Below are positions 8,423 to 15,805 of a DNA stretch of 31,078 nt, piece after piece (position 1 is the stretch's first letter; each line of letters begins with the position of its first letter). A program made the translations under genes and the position numbers. This DNA comes from JAAZLS01 sp964585925 (GTDB lineage Bacteria; Bacillota; Dethiobacteria; DTU022): the NCBI GenBank assembly GCA_964585925.1, contig CAZPFS010000024.1:1-31078 (forward strand), given 5' to 3'. A model generated the notes under the pieces. It saw nothing but the letters and a program-made list of their open reading frames with translations. It made no database searches and was not told the origin of the DNA.

Positions 8423-9760
8423 ATGGGAACCCTGGTATTGGATAGGCGCAATAAAGCAATTCTGATGATCGCGGTTATTGTTTTTCTCTTTGTACCGGGT
8501 TGTGGGACTGTGGCGAACCGTGAGCAGGAGAATTTGCCGGAAAGTTGCGACGTAGCCATTATTGGGAAAAGCCTGGCCGCCATGACGGCAGCTTTGGAAG
8601 CATCTCGGCAGGGAGCGCGGGTATTCCTTCTTTCAGAGGTGGATTGCCTTGAGCAGGGGTTGCTGGAAGAAGGAGCGGTGGCAGTCTTGGACCAAATTGA
8701 TCGGGGAGATAGTGAGGAGTCTGCCGAGGAATCCGGGCGGAACCTGCTGGAGGCCCTTGCCGCTTCTGCGAAGGGACTGGGACAGATCTGGTTTTTCAAT
8801 CTATTGGCGGCCAACTCCAACCGGGATTTGGATTGGTTCAGCCGGGAAACAGGATTGGAGTTGATCCCGGATCCTCCCCTGAGATATGTTCTGGCAAATC
8901 CCTCCGCTAAAAATGCCCAGCAAAACCTGCTCAATGGTGCAGCCGGTACAGGGGTCCAGTTCATGAATCAGGTCACTGTAACAGAGATCGTGCAAAGCGA
9001 TTCCCCGGCTTTCTTTATTGTTCGGGCAGAGTTTGACGGTGGATTGCAAAAAGAAATAGCCTGCCGATCGTTAATTCTGGCTGATGGGGGTTACCTGAAC
9101 AGCCGGGAAGCGCTTGAAGCATATGCTCCAAATGTAGAGCCGGCTCCCTGGAGGCTGCTGGGAACCGGAAAAGGAATTCGGCTGGCCAATGATTTGCACC
9201 TAGATCTGGTGCAGACAGATCGTTTTTCGTACAGTCTGGGAATCCGGCGGAACGACCGGTGGGAGAAGGCGATAATTCCCCCGCAGGCGCTGCTGGTGGT
9301 GGGTTCACAAATTTTACCGGCGGGCGGGCAGACCCGGGAAGAGATTATTTCCATTTTACAGGAAGAAAAACAAGCCGAGGGCTGCCTGGTGATCGCCGAA
9401 TTTCAGATCAGGGCGGAGCAGAACCAGCTCCGACAATGGCCGGTGTTCAGCAGCATTGAATCATTGATCGATCATTACGGTATTGAGTGTCCTGATCTGG
9501 GGCATTGGTACAGCCGTCCCGGGGATCGGTTCCGAGGGGTAAGGATCAAGGCGCTGGCGGAATACTGCCTGGGGGGAGTGGCGATCACCGATAGCGGGCA
9601 GGTTTTACGTAAGGGGAAACCGGTTCCCGGGCTGTATGCCGCCGGCGAGATTACCGGCGGATTGCACGGACAATCGCTGCTGCCGGGGGCGTCGTTAACG
9701 GAAACGCTGGTAATGGGTCGTAAAGCAGGAATGGAAGCGGCGGCCTGGGCCCGAAGGTAG
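8423..9760 (+). CDS. Predicted lipoprotein of the FAD-binding fumarate-reductase-like family
   Basis: The 445-aa product begins with a lipoprotein signal: charged RRNK, a hydrophobic run, then VPGC with Cys27 as the likely lipidation site. The rest resembles the FAD_binding_2 (fumarate reductase/flavocytochrome c flavoprotein) fold. A Rossmann-like start, CDVAIIGKSLAAMTAAL, follows at about 42-58, and a C-terminal GLYAAGEITGGLHG block is family-typical. However, the dinucleotide motif GxGxxG reads GKSLAA, and the catalytic arginine region (HGANRLGGN in flavocytochrome c) reads HGQSLLPGA. Fumarate reduction is therefore unlikely, and FAD binding may be weakened. The function is unknown. The ATG at 8423 has only a poor ribosome binding site, 5 bp after gyrA. 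Confidence 0.7.
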   Translation: MGTLVLDRRNKAILMIAVIVFLFVPGCGTVANREQENLPESCDVAIIGKSLAAMTAALEASRQGARVFLLSEVDCLEQGLLEEGAVAVLDQIDRGDSEESAEESGRNLLEALAASAKGLGQIWFFNLLAANSNRDLDWFSRETGLELIPDPPLRYVLANPSAKNAQQNLLNGAAGTGVQFMNQVTVTEIVQSDSPAFFIVRAEFDGGLQKEIACRSLILADGGYLNSREALEAYAPNVEPAPWRLLGTGKGIRLANDLHLDLVQTDRFSYSLGIRRNDRWEKAIIPPQALLVVGSQILPAGGQTREEIISILQEEKQAEGCLVIAEFQIRAEQNQLRQWPVFSSIESLIDHYGIECPDLGHWYSRPGDRFRGVRIKALAEYCLGGVAITDSGQVLRKGKPVPGLYAAGEITGGLHGQSLLPGASLTETLVMGRKAGMEAAAWARR

Positions 9761-9788
9761 GGCTGTCACGAATAGAGGTGTTCTTCAG

Positions 9789-11261
9789 TTGAGAGTTGGA
9801 CCAAACCGGACCGGCATTACAGATACTACCCTGCGCGACGCCCACCAGTCGCTTATCGCTACCCGTATGCGAATTGAAGACATGCTTGGGGCGGCCGAAA
9901 TCATGGATCAGGTGGGTTATCACTCCCTTGAAGTATGGGGTGGCGCAACTTTTGACACCTGCCTGCGGTATCTGAATGAAGATCCTTGGGAGAGGCTGCG
10001 CAGGCTGCGGGGGATATTTAAAAAAACCAGATTGCAGATGTTGTTGCGCGGTCAAAATCTGGTGGGCTATCGTCACTATCCAGATGATGTAGTGGAAGAA
10101 TTTGTAAAGCGTTCCGTGGGAAACGGCATAGACATTATCCGCATATTCGATGCGCTTAACGATGTCCGAAACATTGAAAAGGCTCTAATCTGCACCAAGC
10201 AGGAGGGGGCACATGCCCAGGGGACGATCAGCTATACGATCAGCCCATTGCATGACCTGGCCCATTTTGTACAAATAGGACTGGATTTGAAACAAATGGG
10301 CGCCGATTCAATCTGTATCAAAGACATGGCGGGATTAATCGCTCCCTTTGATGCGGTGGAGCTGGTCTGCCAGTTGAAACAGAAGGTGGGGCTGCCCCTT
10401 CAATTGCATTGCCATTATACCAGCGGTATGGCCGCCATGGCCTATTTGAAAGCCATAGAAGCAGGGGTGGATGTGATCGACACCGCCGCCGCTCCTCTTT
10501 CCTTGGGTAGCAGCCAGCCCTCCACCGACAGCATGGTTGCCGCCCTGGCCCATACTCCTTATGACACCGGTCTGGACTTGAAACTGCTGGCCGAGATCAG
10601 TGCCCATTTTAAACGGGCCTTGAAAAAATATGAAATGCCCCCGGGCTTTTTTATGGGAGTAGATACCGATGTGCTGACCTACCAGATCCCGGGGGGGATG
10701 ATTTCCAACCTGACCACCCAGCTGGCTGAACAGAACTCCACCCACCTCTTGGAGGAGGTGTTGAAAGAGGTGCCTCGGGTAAGAGCGGATCTGGGCTATC
10801 CTCCACTGGTTACTCCTTCCAGTCAGATCGTGGGAACCCAGGCGGTGTTGAATGTTTTATTGGGAGAAAGGTATAAGATGGTTTCCACGGAGATAAAAAA
10901 TTATCTGCGCGGCTTATACGGGCGCCCGCCGGGGAAGGTAAATCCGGAGGTATTATCCCGCGTGCTTAAAGGGGAACAACCTTCAGATGTTCGACCGGCC
11001 GATCTATTGAAGCCCCTGATGGAAGAGGCCCGTCGCAAACTGGATGGGCTGATGGTTCAGGAGGAAGATATACTGTCATATATAATATTCCCCCAGGTAG
11101 CAATGGAATTCTTTAAGCGCCGCCGGAACAGTAATCCGGGGACCAGATCTCACGGAAGAACCGGCTCTTGCGGTCAGGTTGAGGACCTGGAGTCCTGGAT
11201 AGGGGTGATAGATTATAATTTGTTTGAAGGCAACGACAAAAACCCGGTATACCCGGTATGA
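9789..11261 (+). CDS. pycB: Biotin-dependent carboxyltransferase subunit (PycB / OadA / transcarboxylase 5S family)
   Basis: The 490-aa product is the carboxyltransferase TIM barrel that moves CO2 between carboxybiotin and pyruvate/oxaloacetate. Signatures include TDTTLRDAHQS, WGGATFDTCLRYLNEDPWERLR and RGQNLVGYRHY. The expected metal and catalytic ligands are all present: Asp17, Lys178 (the carboxylated lysine of IKDMAG), His207 and His209 (HCH). Spacing matches the Propionibacterium transcarboxylase 5S subunit as I recall it. There is no C-terminal biotinyl domain with an MKM motif, so biotin carrier and carboxylase subunits must be separate. It could be pyruvate carboxylase subunit B, oxaloacetate decarboxylase alpha or 5S. 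The TTG start at 9789 is supported by AGAGGTG at 9774-9780. Confidence 0.88.
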   Translation: MRVGPNRTGITDTTLRDAHQSLIATRMRIEDMLGAAEIMDQVGYHSLEVWGGATFDTCLRYLNEDPWERLRRLRGIFKKTRLQMLLRGQNLVGYRHYPDDVVEEFVKRSVGNGIDIIRIFDALNDVRNIEKALICTKQEGAHAQGTISYTISPLHDLAHFVQIGLDLKQMGADSICIKDMAGLIAPFDAVELVCQLKQKVGLPLQLHCHYTSGMAAMAYLKAIEAGVDVIDTAAAPLSLGSSQPSTDSMVAALAHTPYDTGLDLKLLAEISAHFKRALKKYEMPPGFFMGVDTDVLTYQIPGGMISNLTTQLAEQNSTHLLEEVLKEVPRVRADLGYPPLVTPSSQIVGTQAVLNVLLGERYKMVSTEIKNYLRGLYGRPPGKVNPEVLSRVLKGEQPSDVRPADLLKPLMEEARRKLDGLMVQEEDILSYIIFPQVAMEFFKRRRNSNPGTRSHGRTGSCGQVEDLESWIGVIDYNLFEGNDKNPVYPV

Positions 11262-11286
11262 TTGCAATTTCGGAGCCGGGTAAGTG

Positions 11287-11316
11287 TTGACTTGTTGATA
11301 GGGCAACAATTAATAT
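11287..11316 (+). promoter_or_regulatory. Promoter of the CoA-transferase gene
   Basis: TTGACT at 11287-11292 and TAATAT at 11311-11316 form a -35/-10 pair with an 18-bp spacer. The spacer is almost filled by an inverted repeat (11292-11309). The gene start lies 30 bp further downstream. Confidence 0.45.
11292..11309. promoter_or_regulatory. Candidate Rex operator
   Basis: TTGTTGATAGGGCAACAA is an 18-bp perfect inverted repeat (6-bp arms, 6-nt centre). The clostridial Rex consensus is TTGTTAANNNNTTAACAA; 11 of its 14 fixed positions match. It sits between the -35 and -10 elements, where a repressor would block transcription. Rex senses NADH/NAD and typically controls fermentation and CoA-related genes, which fits the downstream CoA-transferase. 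The regulator assignment is inference. Confidence 0.5.
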
Positions 11317-11346
11317 TACAGATATATGGTATTTGGAGGGAACAAA

Positions 11347-12846
11347 ATGTACAAAAACTATTATCCGGTAATAACTGCGGAAGAAGCTGCAGCGACGATC
11401 GAAGACGGACAAACAATTGCCTTCAGCGGTTTTACAGCGGCTGGAGCAGCGAAAGCAGTCCCCCTGGCCCTGGCTCGGCGGGGAAAAGAATTCAGTGAAA
11501 AAGGCAAGCCCTTTCAGGTCCGGGTTCTGTCGGGAGCCTCTGCGGGCGCCCTTGATGATAACCTTGCCGGCAGCAATGTAATATCCTGGAGGGCGCCTTA
11601 CCAATCATCAAAGATTTTACGCTCCCAGATCAACCAGCAGCAGGTCAGATTTATTGACCTGCATCTTTCCCATCTTCCCCAGATGATCCAGTTTGGATTT
11701 ATGGGAAAAATAGACACGGCGGTAGTGGAAGCGGTGGAGGTGACTTCTGACGGGCGCATTTATTTGAGCACTTCCATCGGAGCGACCCCTACTTTTTTAA
11801 CCTGCGCCGAAAAAATAATCATTGAATTCAACCGCTACCATTCGATAAGATTAAACGAAATGGCGGACATTCACATTCTACCCACGCCTCCTCACCGCAG
11901 GCCGATTCCCATCTACACCCCGCTGGGAAAGGTTGGCCTTCCCTATGTGACCGTGGACCCCAAGAAGATCATCGGCATCGTGGAGACCGATCAGCCCGAC
12001 GGGATTGATCCCCTGGTGGAGCCTGCTGAAGTGCACCGTAAAATTGCAGAACAGGTGGTTAATTTTCTCCGGCAGGAGCTGAAAGCGGGGCGAATACCCA
12101 AAGATTTTCTGCCGCTGCAGGCGGGGGTGGGCAATATTGCCAACGCGGTAATGGCAGTTCTGGGCGAATCCCCCGAAATACCTCCCTTTTATATGTATAC
12201 GGAGGTTCTGCAGGACTCTCTGATTGATCTTATGGAATCAGGTAAACTTCGGGGTGCCAGCGCCACCAGCCTGACCATATCCGACCAGTTGCTGCGGAAG
12301 GTTTATGACAATATGGATTTCTTTATTCCCAGGATTGTCCTCAGGCCCCAGGAGCTTTCCAACAACCCGGGAGTCATCCGGCGTCTGGGTGTAATTTCTC
12401 TTAATACGGCTCTCGAAATGGATCTGACCGGCCATACCAACTCCACCCATGTATGCGGCAAAGATATCGTCAACGGGATCGGCGGCAGCGGCGATTTTAC
12501 CAGGAATGCATACATGTCGATATTTATGTGCCCCTCGGTGACCAAGGGAGGGCGCATATCCACAGTGGTGCCAATGGTTACTCATGCTGATAATACTGAA
12601 CATTCTGTACAGGTGCTGGTAACCGAGCAGGGACTGGCCGATCTGAGGGGTGTGGATTCTGTGGAAAGAACTAAACGGATAATAAATAACTGTGCTCATC
12701 CGGCATACCGGGAGTACCTGTGGAAATACTGGCAGGAGGCCCCGGTGGGACATATCCGCCAGGATTTGTCCACCTGCTTTAACCTGCACAAAAACCTGAT
12801 GGAAACAGGACAGATGCTGCCGGATCTGGATCTTTCCCAGTTTTAA
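11347..12846 (+). CDS. Succinyl-CoA:acetate CoA-transferase / acetyl-CoA hydrolase family
   Basis: The 499-aa product belongs to the acetyl-CoA hydrolase/transferase family (Cat1, AarC, ScpC). Such enzymes swap CoA between succinyl-CoA (or propionyl-CoA, butyryl-CoA) and acetate through a glutamyl-CoA intermediate. The likely catalytic residue is Glu286 in YTEVLQDS, after the family segment LQAGVGNIANAV. A C-terminal VLVTEQGLADLRG block is also typical. I chose the ATG at 11347, preceded by GGAGGG at 11335-11340, rather than an in-frame ATG seven codons upstream that would lie before the ribosome binding site. The neighbouring carboxyltransferase suggests C4-dicarboxylate or propionate metabolism. 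Exact substrate is not determinable. Confidence 0.88.
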   Translation: MYKNYYPVITAEEAAATIEDGQTIAFSGFTAAGAAKAVPLALARRGKEFSEKGKPFQVRVLSGASAGALDDNLAGSNVISWRAPYQSSKILRSQINQQQVRFIDLHLSHLPQMIQFGFMGKIDTAVVEAVEVTSDGRIYLSTSIGATPTFLTCAEKIIIEFNRYHSIRLNEMADIHILPTPPHRRPIPIYTPLGKVGLPYVTVDPKKIIGIVETDQPDGIDPLVEPAEVHRKIAEQVVNFLRQELKAGRIPKDFLPLQAGVGNIANAVMAVLGESPEIPPFYMYTEVLQDSLIDLMESGKLRGASATSLTISDQLLRKVYDNMDFFIPRIVLRPQELSNNPGVIRRLGVISLNTALEMDLTGHTNSTHVCGKDIVNGIGGSGDFTRNAYMSIFMCPSVTKGGRISTVVPMVTHADNTEHSVQVLVTEQGLADLRGVDSVERTKRIINNCAHPAYREYLWKYWQEAPVGHIRQDLSTCFNLHKNLMETGQMLPDLDLSQF

Positions 12847-12853
12847 ACAAAAT

Positions 12854-12884
12854 GGGCGGGCGGAGATTTTCCGCCCGCCCTTCT
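12854..12884 (+). terminator. Intrinsic terminator after the CoA-transferase gene
   Basis: GGGCGGGCGG (12854-12863) pairs perfectly with CCGCCCGCCC (12871-12880) around a 7-nt loop. The following tract is only TTCTC, so the U run is short, but the stem is very strong. Confidence 0.7.
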
Positions 12885-12896
12885 CAATTTCGACGA

Positions 12897-12925
12897 TTGA
12901 CACTGCCCTGGGGGCAGGGTATAAT
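12897..12925 (+). promoter_or_regulatory. Consensus sigma-A promoter of the ilv operon
   Basis: Both hexamers are perfect: TTGACA at 12897-12902 and TATAAT at 12920-12925, spaced 17 bp. The spacer contains a GC-rich palindrome (CTGCCC/GGGCAG at 12903-12917, alternatively CCCTG/CAGGG at 12906-12919). Transcription should start near 12932. Confidence 0.85.
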
Positions 12926-12931
12926 GTTTTA

Positions 12932-13185
12932 CAATATTTTTCTATCGGCAATGAAAGGTAGCAGTAGGCAACAACGCCTTTGGCAGAGAGCCGGCCCAAG
13001 CTGAAAACCGGTAAAGGTGATTGCCGAAAATCGACCTTAAGCCGCTTGGCTGAACAGACAAGTAGGCCAGGCCGGGGGGCCCGTTACAGCTTTGGAGCCG
13101 CGCTGGCAACCCGCGAGACGGTCCGGCCGGAAAAAGGGTGGTACCGCGGAGGCATCCCCTTCGCCCCTTGGGCGAAGGGGATTTT
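12932..13185 (+). ncRNA. T-box riboswitch, probable Ile (AUC) specifier
   Basis: The T-box core AGGGTGGTACCGCGG lies at 13135-13149 and is followed by a terminator. Stem I can be drawn: CGGC (12946-12949) with GCCG (13041-13044), AAGGT (12955-12959) with ACCTT (13034-13038), and GGCAA (12967-12971) with TTGCC (13021-13025). The internal loop has AGTA on the 5' side (12963-12966) and GAAAATCG on the 3' side (13026-13033), placing ATC at 13030-13032 as specifier. AGAGAG at 12975-12990 is the expected distal motif. The UGGU bulge suits a tRNA with discriminator A. Uncharged tRNA-Ile should cause readthrough into ilvE. The specifier assignment is by hand folding. Confidence 0.88.
13154..13185 (+). 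terminator. T-box regulated terminator
   Basis: A 12-bp perfect stem, ATCCCCTTCGCC (13154-13165) with GGCGAAGGGGAT (13171-13182), is followed by TTTT (13182-13185). It is the terminator form that competes with the T-box antiterminator. Confidence 0.88.
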
Positions 13186-13215
13186 AGTACATAAAGAGAA
13201 AGAGGGTAGATCACC

Positions 13216-14085
13216 ATGATGGTGTTTGTAAATGGAAAATTTGTACCGAAAGAAGAAGCAGTAGTATCTGTATTTGACCACGGTTTTCTTTACGGCGACG
13301 GGGTCTTTGAAGGTATCCGGGCTTATAACGGAAAGGTATTCAGGTTGGATCGCCATATCCAACGTCTGTATGAATCGGCAAAACATATCCTGTTAACCAT
13401 CCCCTACAGCCCTGAAAAGATGGAACAGGCCGTGATCGGGGCTGTGCGGGAAAACAAATTGCGGGATGCTTATATCCGGGTAGTGGTTTCCCGGGGATCC
13501 GGGGACCTCGGTCTTGATCCCCGGAATTGTCCGGAAAGCCAGGTGGTGATCATTGCTGATAAAATTTCTCTATATTCCCGGGAAAAATACCTTCAGGGAT
13601 TGAGGGTGGTCACTGTTCCAACACGCCGAAATATCTGCGATGCCCTTGATCCGAAGATCAAATCCCTGAATTATCTCAATAATATCCTGGTCAAAATAGA
13701 GGCCAACCAAGCGGGAGTGATGGAGGCCCTGATGCTGGATCACAACGGGTTCATTACCGAAGGATCGGGGGACAATGTATTTATTTATCATCGGGAAAAG
13801 CTGAAAACCCCACCCGGTTATCTGGGAATATTGGAGGGCGTTACCAGGGAAGTGGTGATGGAAATTGCCCGGCGGGACAAAATTCCGGTTCAGGAAGTGC
13901 CGTTTACCAGGCACGATGTTTATGTGTGTGACGAATGTTTTTTAACGGGGACTGCCGCGGAGATTATCCCGGTGGTGGAGGTTGACGGGCGGGTGATCGG
14001 AAACGGCTCCCCGGGCCCTGTTACGGAAAGATTGATGAAACTATTCCGGGAAATTGCCTCAAGCGAGGGAGCCGAGGTATATTGA
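13216..14085 (+). CDS. ilvE: Branched-chain amino acid aminotransferase
   Basis: IlvE is a PLP-dependent fold-type IV transaminase that interconverts Val, Leu, Ile and their 2-keto acids with glutamate. The 289-aa length is typical of the short bacterial form. Family segments are FDHGFLYGDGVFEGIRAY at the N-terminus, the PLP lysine region KIKSLNYLNN with probable Schiff-base Lys149, ITEGSGDNVF, and the GTAAEI phosphate-binding segment. D-amino acid transaminase shares the fold, but the T-box and ilv neighbours favour IlvE. GAGGG at 13202-13206 supports the ATG at 13216; a second ATG follows immediately at 13219. It is the first gene of the T-box operon. Confidence 0.9.
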   Translation: MMVFVNGKFVPKEEAVVSVFDHGFLYGDGVFEGIRAYNGKVFRLDRHIQRLYESAKHILLTIPYSPEKMEQAVIGAVRENKLRDAYIRVVVSRGSGDLGLDPRNCPESQVVIIADKISLYSREKYLQGLRVVTVPTRRNICDALDPKIKSLNYLNNILVKIEANQAGVMEALMLDHNGFITEGSGDNVFIYHREKLKTPPGYLGILEGVTREVVMEIARRDKIPVQEVPFTRHDVYVCDECFLTGTAAEIIPVVEVDGRVIGNGSPGPVTERLMKLFREIASSEGAEVY

Positions 14086-14125
14086 AATGGTTAACAGAAA
14101 AACACGGGGAATTAAGGAGGACAAA

Positions 14126-15805
14126 ATGCCAAGCAGAAATGTAACCAGCGGGATGAAACGCGCCCCTCATCGCTCGTTGTTCATGGCCATGGGCTACCAT
14201 CCCCGGGAATTGGAGCGTCCCCTGGTGGGAATCGCCGGATCGGCTAATGAAATAGTACCCGGGCATATTCACCTTCCCCAGATAGTGGAAGCAGTTAAAA
14301 CCGGGGTCAGAATGGCTGGAGGAACGCCGGTTGGATTTTCCACGGTGGCGGTCTGTGACGGGATAGCTATGAACCATCGGGGCATGCACTATTCCCTGCC
14401 CAGCCGGGAGATCATTGCCGACAGTATAGAGGCTATGGCGGAGGCACACTGTTTTGATGCCCTGGTGCTGGTGGCCAGTTGTGACAAAATAGTTCCCGGG
14501 ATGCTCATGGCCGCTGCCAGACTAAACCTTCCCGCTATTCTTGTCGGGGGGGGGCCGATGCTGGCCGGGGAATACCGGGGTCAAAAAATTGATCTGAATA
14601 CGGTTTTTGAAGGGGTGGGAGCCGTTGCCGCCGGAGGCATGCCGGAGGAAGAACTGGAGGAAATTGTACAGCGTGCCTGTCCCGGATGCGGTTCTTGTGC
14701 CGGCATGTTTACTGCCAATTCCATGAATTGTGTGGCGGAAGCCCTGGGCATGGCCCTTCCGGGGAATGGCACCATCCCGGCGGTCAGTGCCGGGCGCATT
14801 CGTTTAGCCAAGCAGTCGGGGCTGAAGATCATGGAACTGATAGATCGCGGCCTTACCCCCGAACAGATTCTCACCCGAGAGGCATTCCACAATGCCCTAT
14901 CGGTGGACATGGCTTTAGGCTGTTCCACCAACACTGTTCTGCATCTCCAGGCAATCGCCCACGAACTGGAATTATTTCTGGATCTAAATTATTTAAACCA
15001 TCTCAGCCGGCGTACTCCTCAATTATGTCTGCTCAGTCCGGCAGGAGAAGATCACCTTGAGGATTTGCACCGGGCCGGCGGGGTGCCGGCAGTAATGAAC
15101 GAACTGGCTGAAGCAGAGCTGTTGAATAAGGATCTGGTTACGGTTACCGGGGGCACGGTGGAAGAAAATCTTCAGAAAGCACCCTTACCGGATGGCCGGG
15201 TAATCCGCACCATTGACAAGCCTTACCGACACGAAGGGGGGCTGGCGGTCCTGTTCGGGAATCTGGCTCCGGAGGGAGCAGTGGTCAAACAGGGGGCAGT
15301 AGCCCCGGAGATGATGGTCAATATCGGACCGGCACGGGTCTTTGACAGTGAAGAACAATCGCTGCAGGCGATCATGGAAGGCAGGATAAATCCCGGGGAT
15401 GTGGTGGTCATTCGCTACGAAGGACCACGGGGAGGCCCCGGAATGAGGGAGATGCTGGCTCCTACCTCTGCTCTGGCCGGAATGGGGTTGGATAAACAGG
15501 TGGCATTGATCACTGACGGGCGCTTTTCCGGAGCTACCAGGGGAGCTGCCATTGGGCATATTTCCCCGGAGGCGGCCGCGGCGGGCCCCCTGGCCCTGCT
15601 GCAGGAGGGAGACCGGATCCGGATAGATATTCCCGGGCGGAGACTGGAGGCGGAACTGACGGAGCAGGAATTTGCCCGGCGGAGGGAACACTGGCAGGCT
15701 CCCGCAGCCAAGGAAAACCGGGGTTATTTACAGCGTTATGCCTCTCAGGTCAGCTCTGCCGGCCGGGGAGCCGTGCTCGGCGGGAAGGGGACACAGTATA
15801 AATGA
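14126..15805 (+). CDS. ilvD: Dihydroxy-acid dehydratase
   Basis: IlvD dehydrates 2,3-dihydroxy-isovalerate and -methylvalerate to the keto acids, the step before IlvE, using an oxygen-sensitive Fe-S cluster. The product is 559 aa. Likely cluster cysteines are Cys119 in ASCDKIVPG and Cys191 in CGSCAGMFTANSMNC, with Cys77, Cys185 and Cys188 nearby. VVVIRYEGPRGGPGMREML and LITDGRFSGAT are also family hallmarks. The strong AAGGAGG at 14114-14120 selects the ATG at 14126; the frame is open upstream into the end of ilvE but lacks similarity. Its TGA overlaps the ilvB start codon in ATGA. Confidence 0.96.
   Translation: MPSRNVTSGMKRAPHRSLFMAMGYHPRELERPLVGIAGSANEIVPGHIHLPQIVEAVKTGVRMAGGTPVGFSTVAVCDGIAMNHRGMHYSLPSREIIADSIEAMAEAHCFDALVLVASCDKIVPGMLMAAARLNLPAILVGGGPMLAGEYRGQKIDLNTVFEGVGAVAAGGMPEEELEEIVQRACPGCGSCAGMFTANSMNCVAEALGMALPGNGTIPAVSAGRIRLAKQSGLKIMELIDRGLTPEQILTREAFHNALSVDMALGCSTNTVLHLQAIAHELELFLDLNYLNHLSRRTPQLCLLSPAGEDHLEDLHRAGGVPAVMNELAEAELLNKDLVTVTGGTVEENLQKAPLPDGRVIRTIDKPYRHEGGLAVLFGNLAPEGAVVKQGAVAPEMMVNIGPARVFDSEEQSLQAIMEGRINPGDVVVIRYEGPRGGPGMREMLAPTSALAGMGLDKQVALITDGRFSGATRGAAIGHISPEAAAAGPLALLQEGDRIRIDIPGRRLEAELTEQEFARRREHWQAPAAKENRGYLQRYASQVSSAGRGAVLGGKGTQYK

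Noticed and set aside
11100..11261. Biotinyl domain at the C-terminus of the carboxyltransferase
   Set aside because: The tail has no MKM biotinylation motif; it is a short, charged, non-conserved extension.
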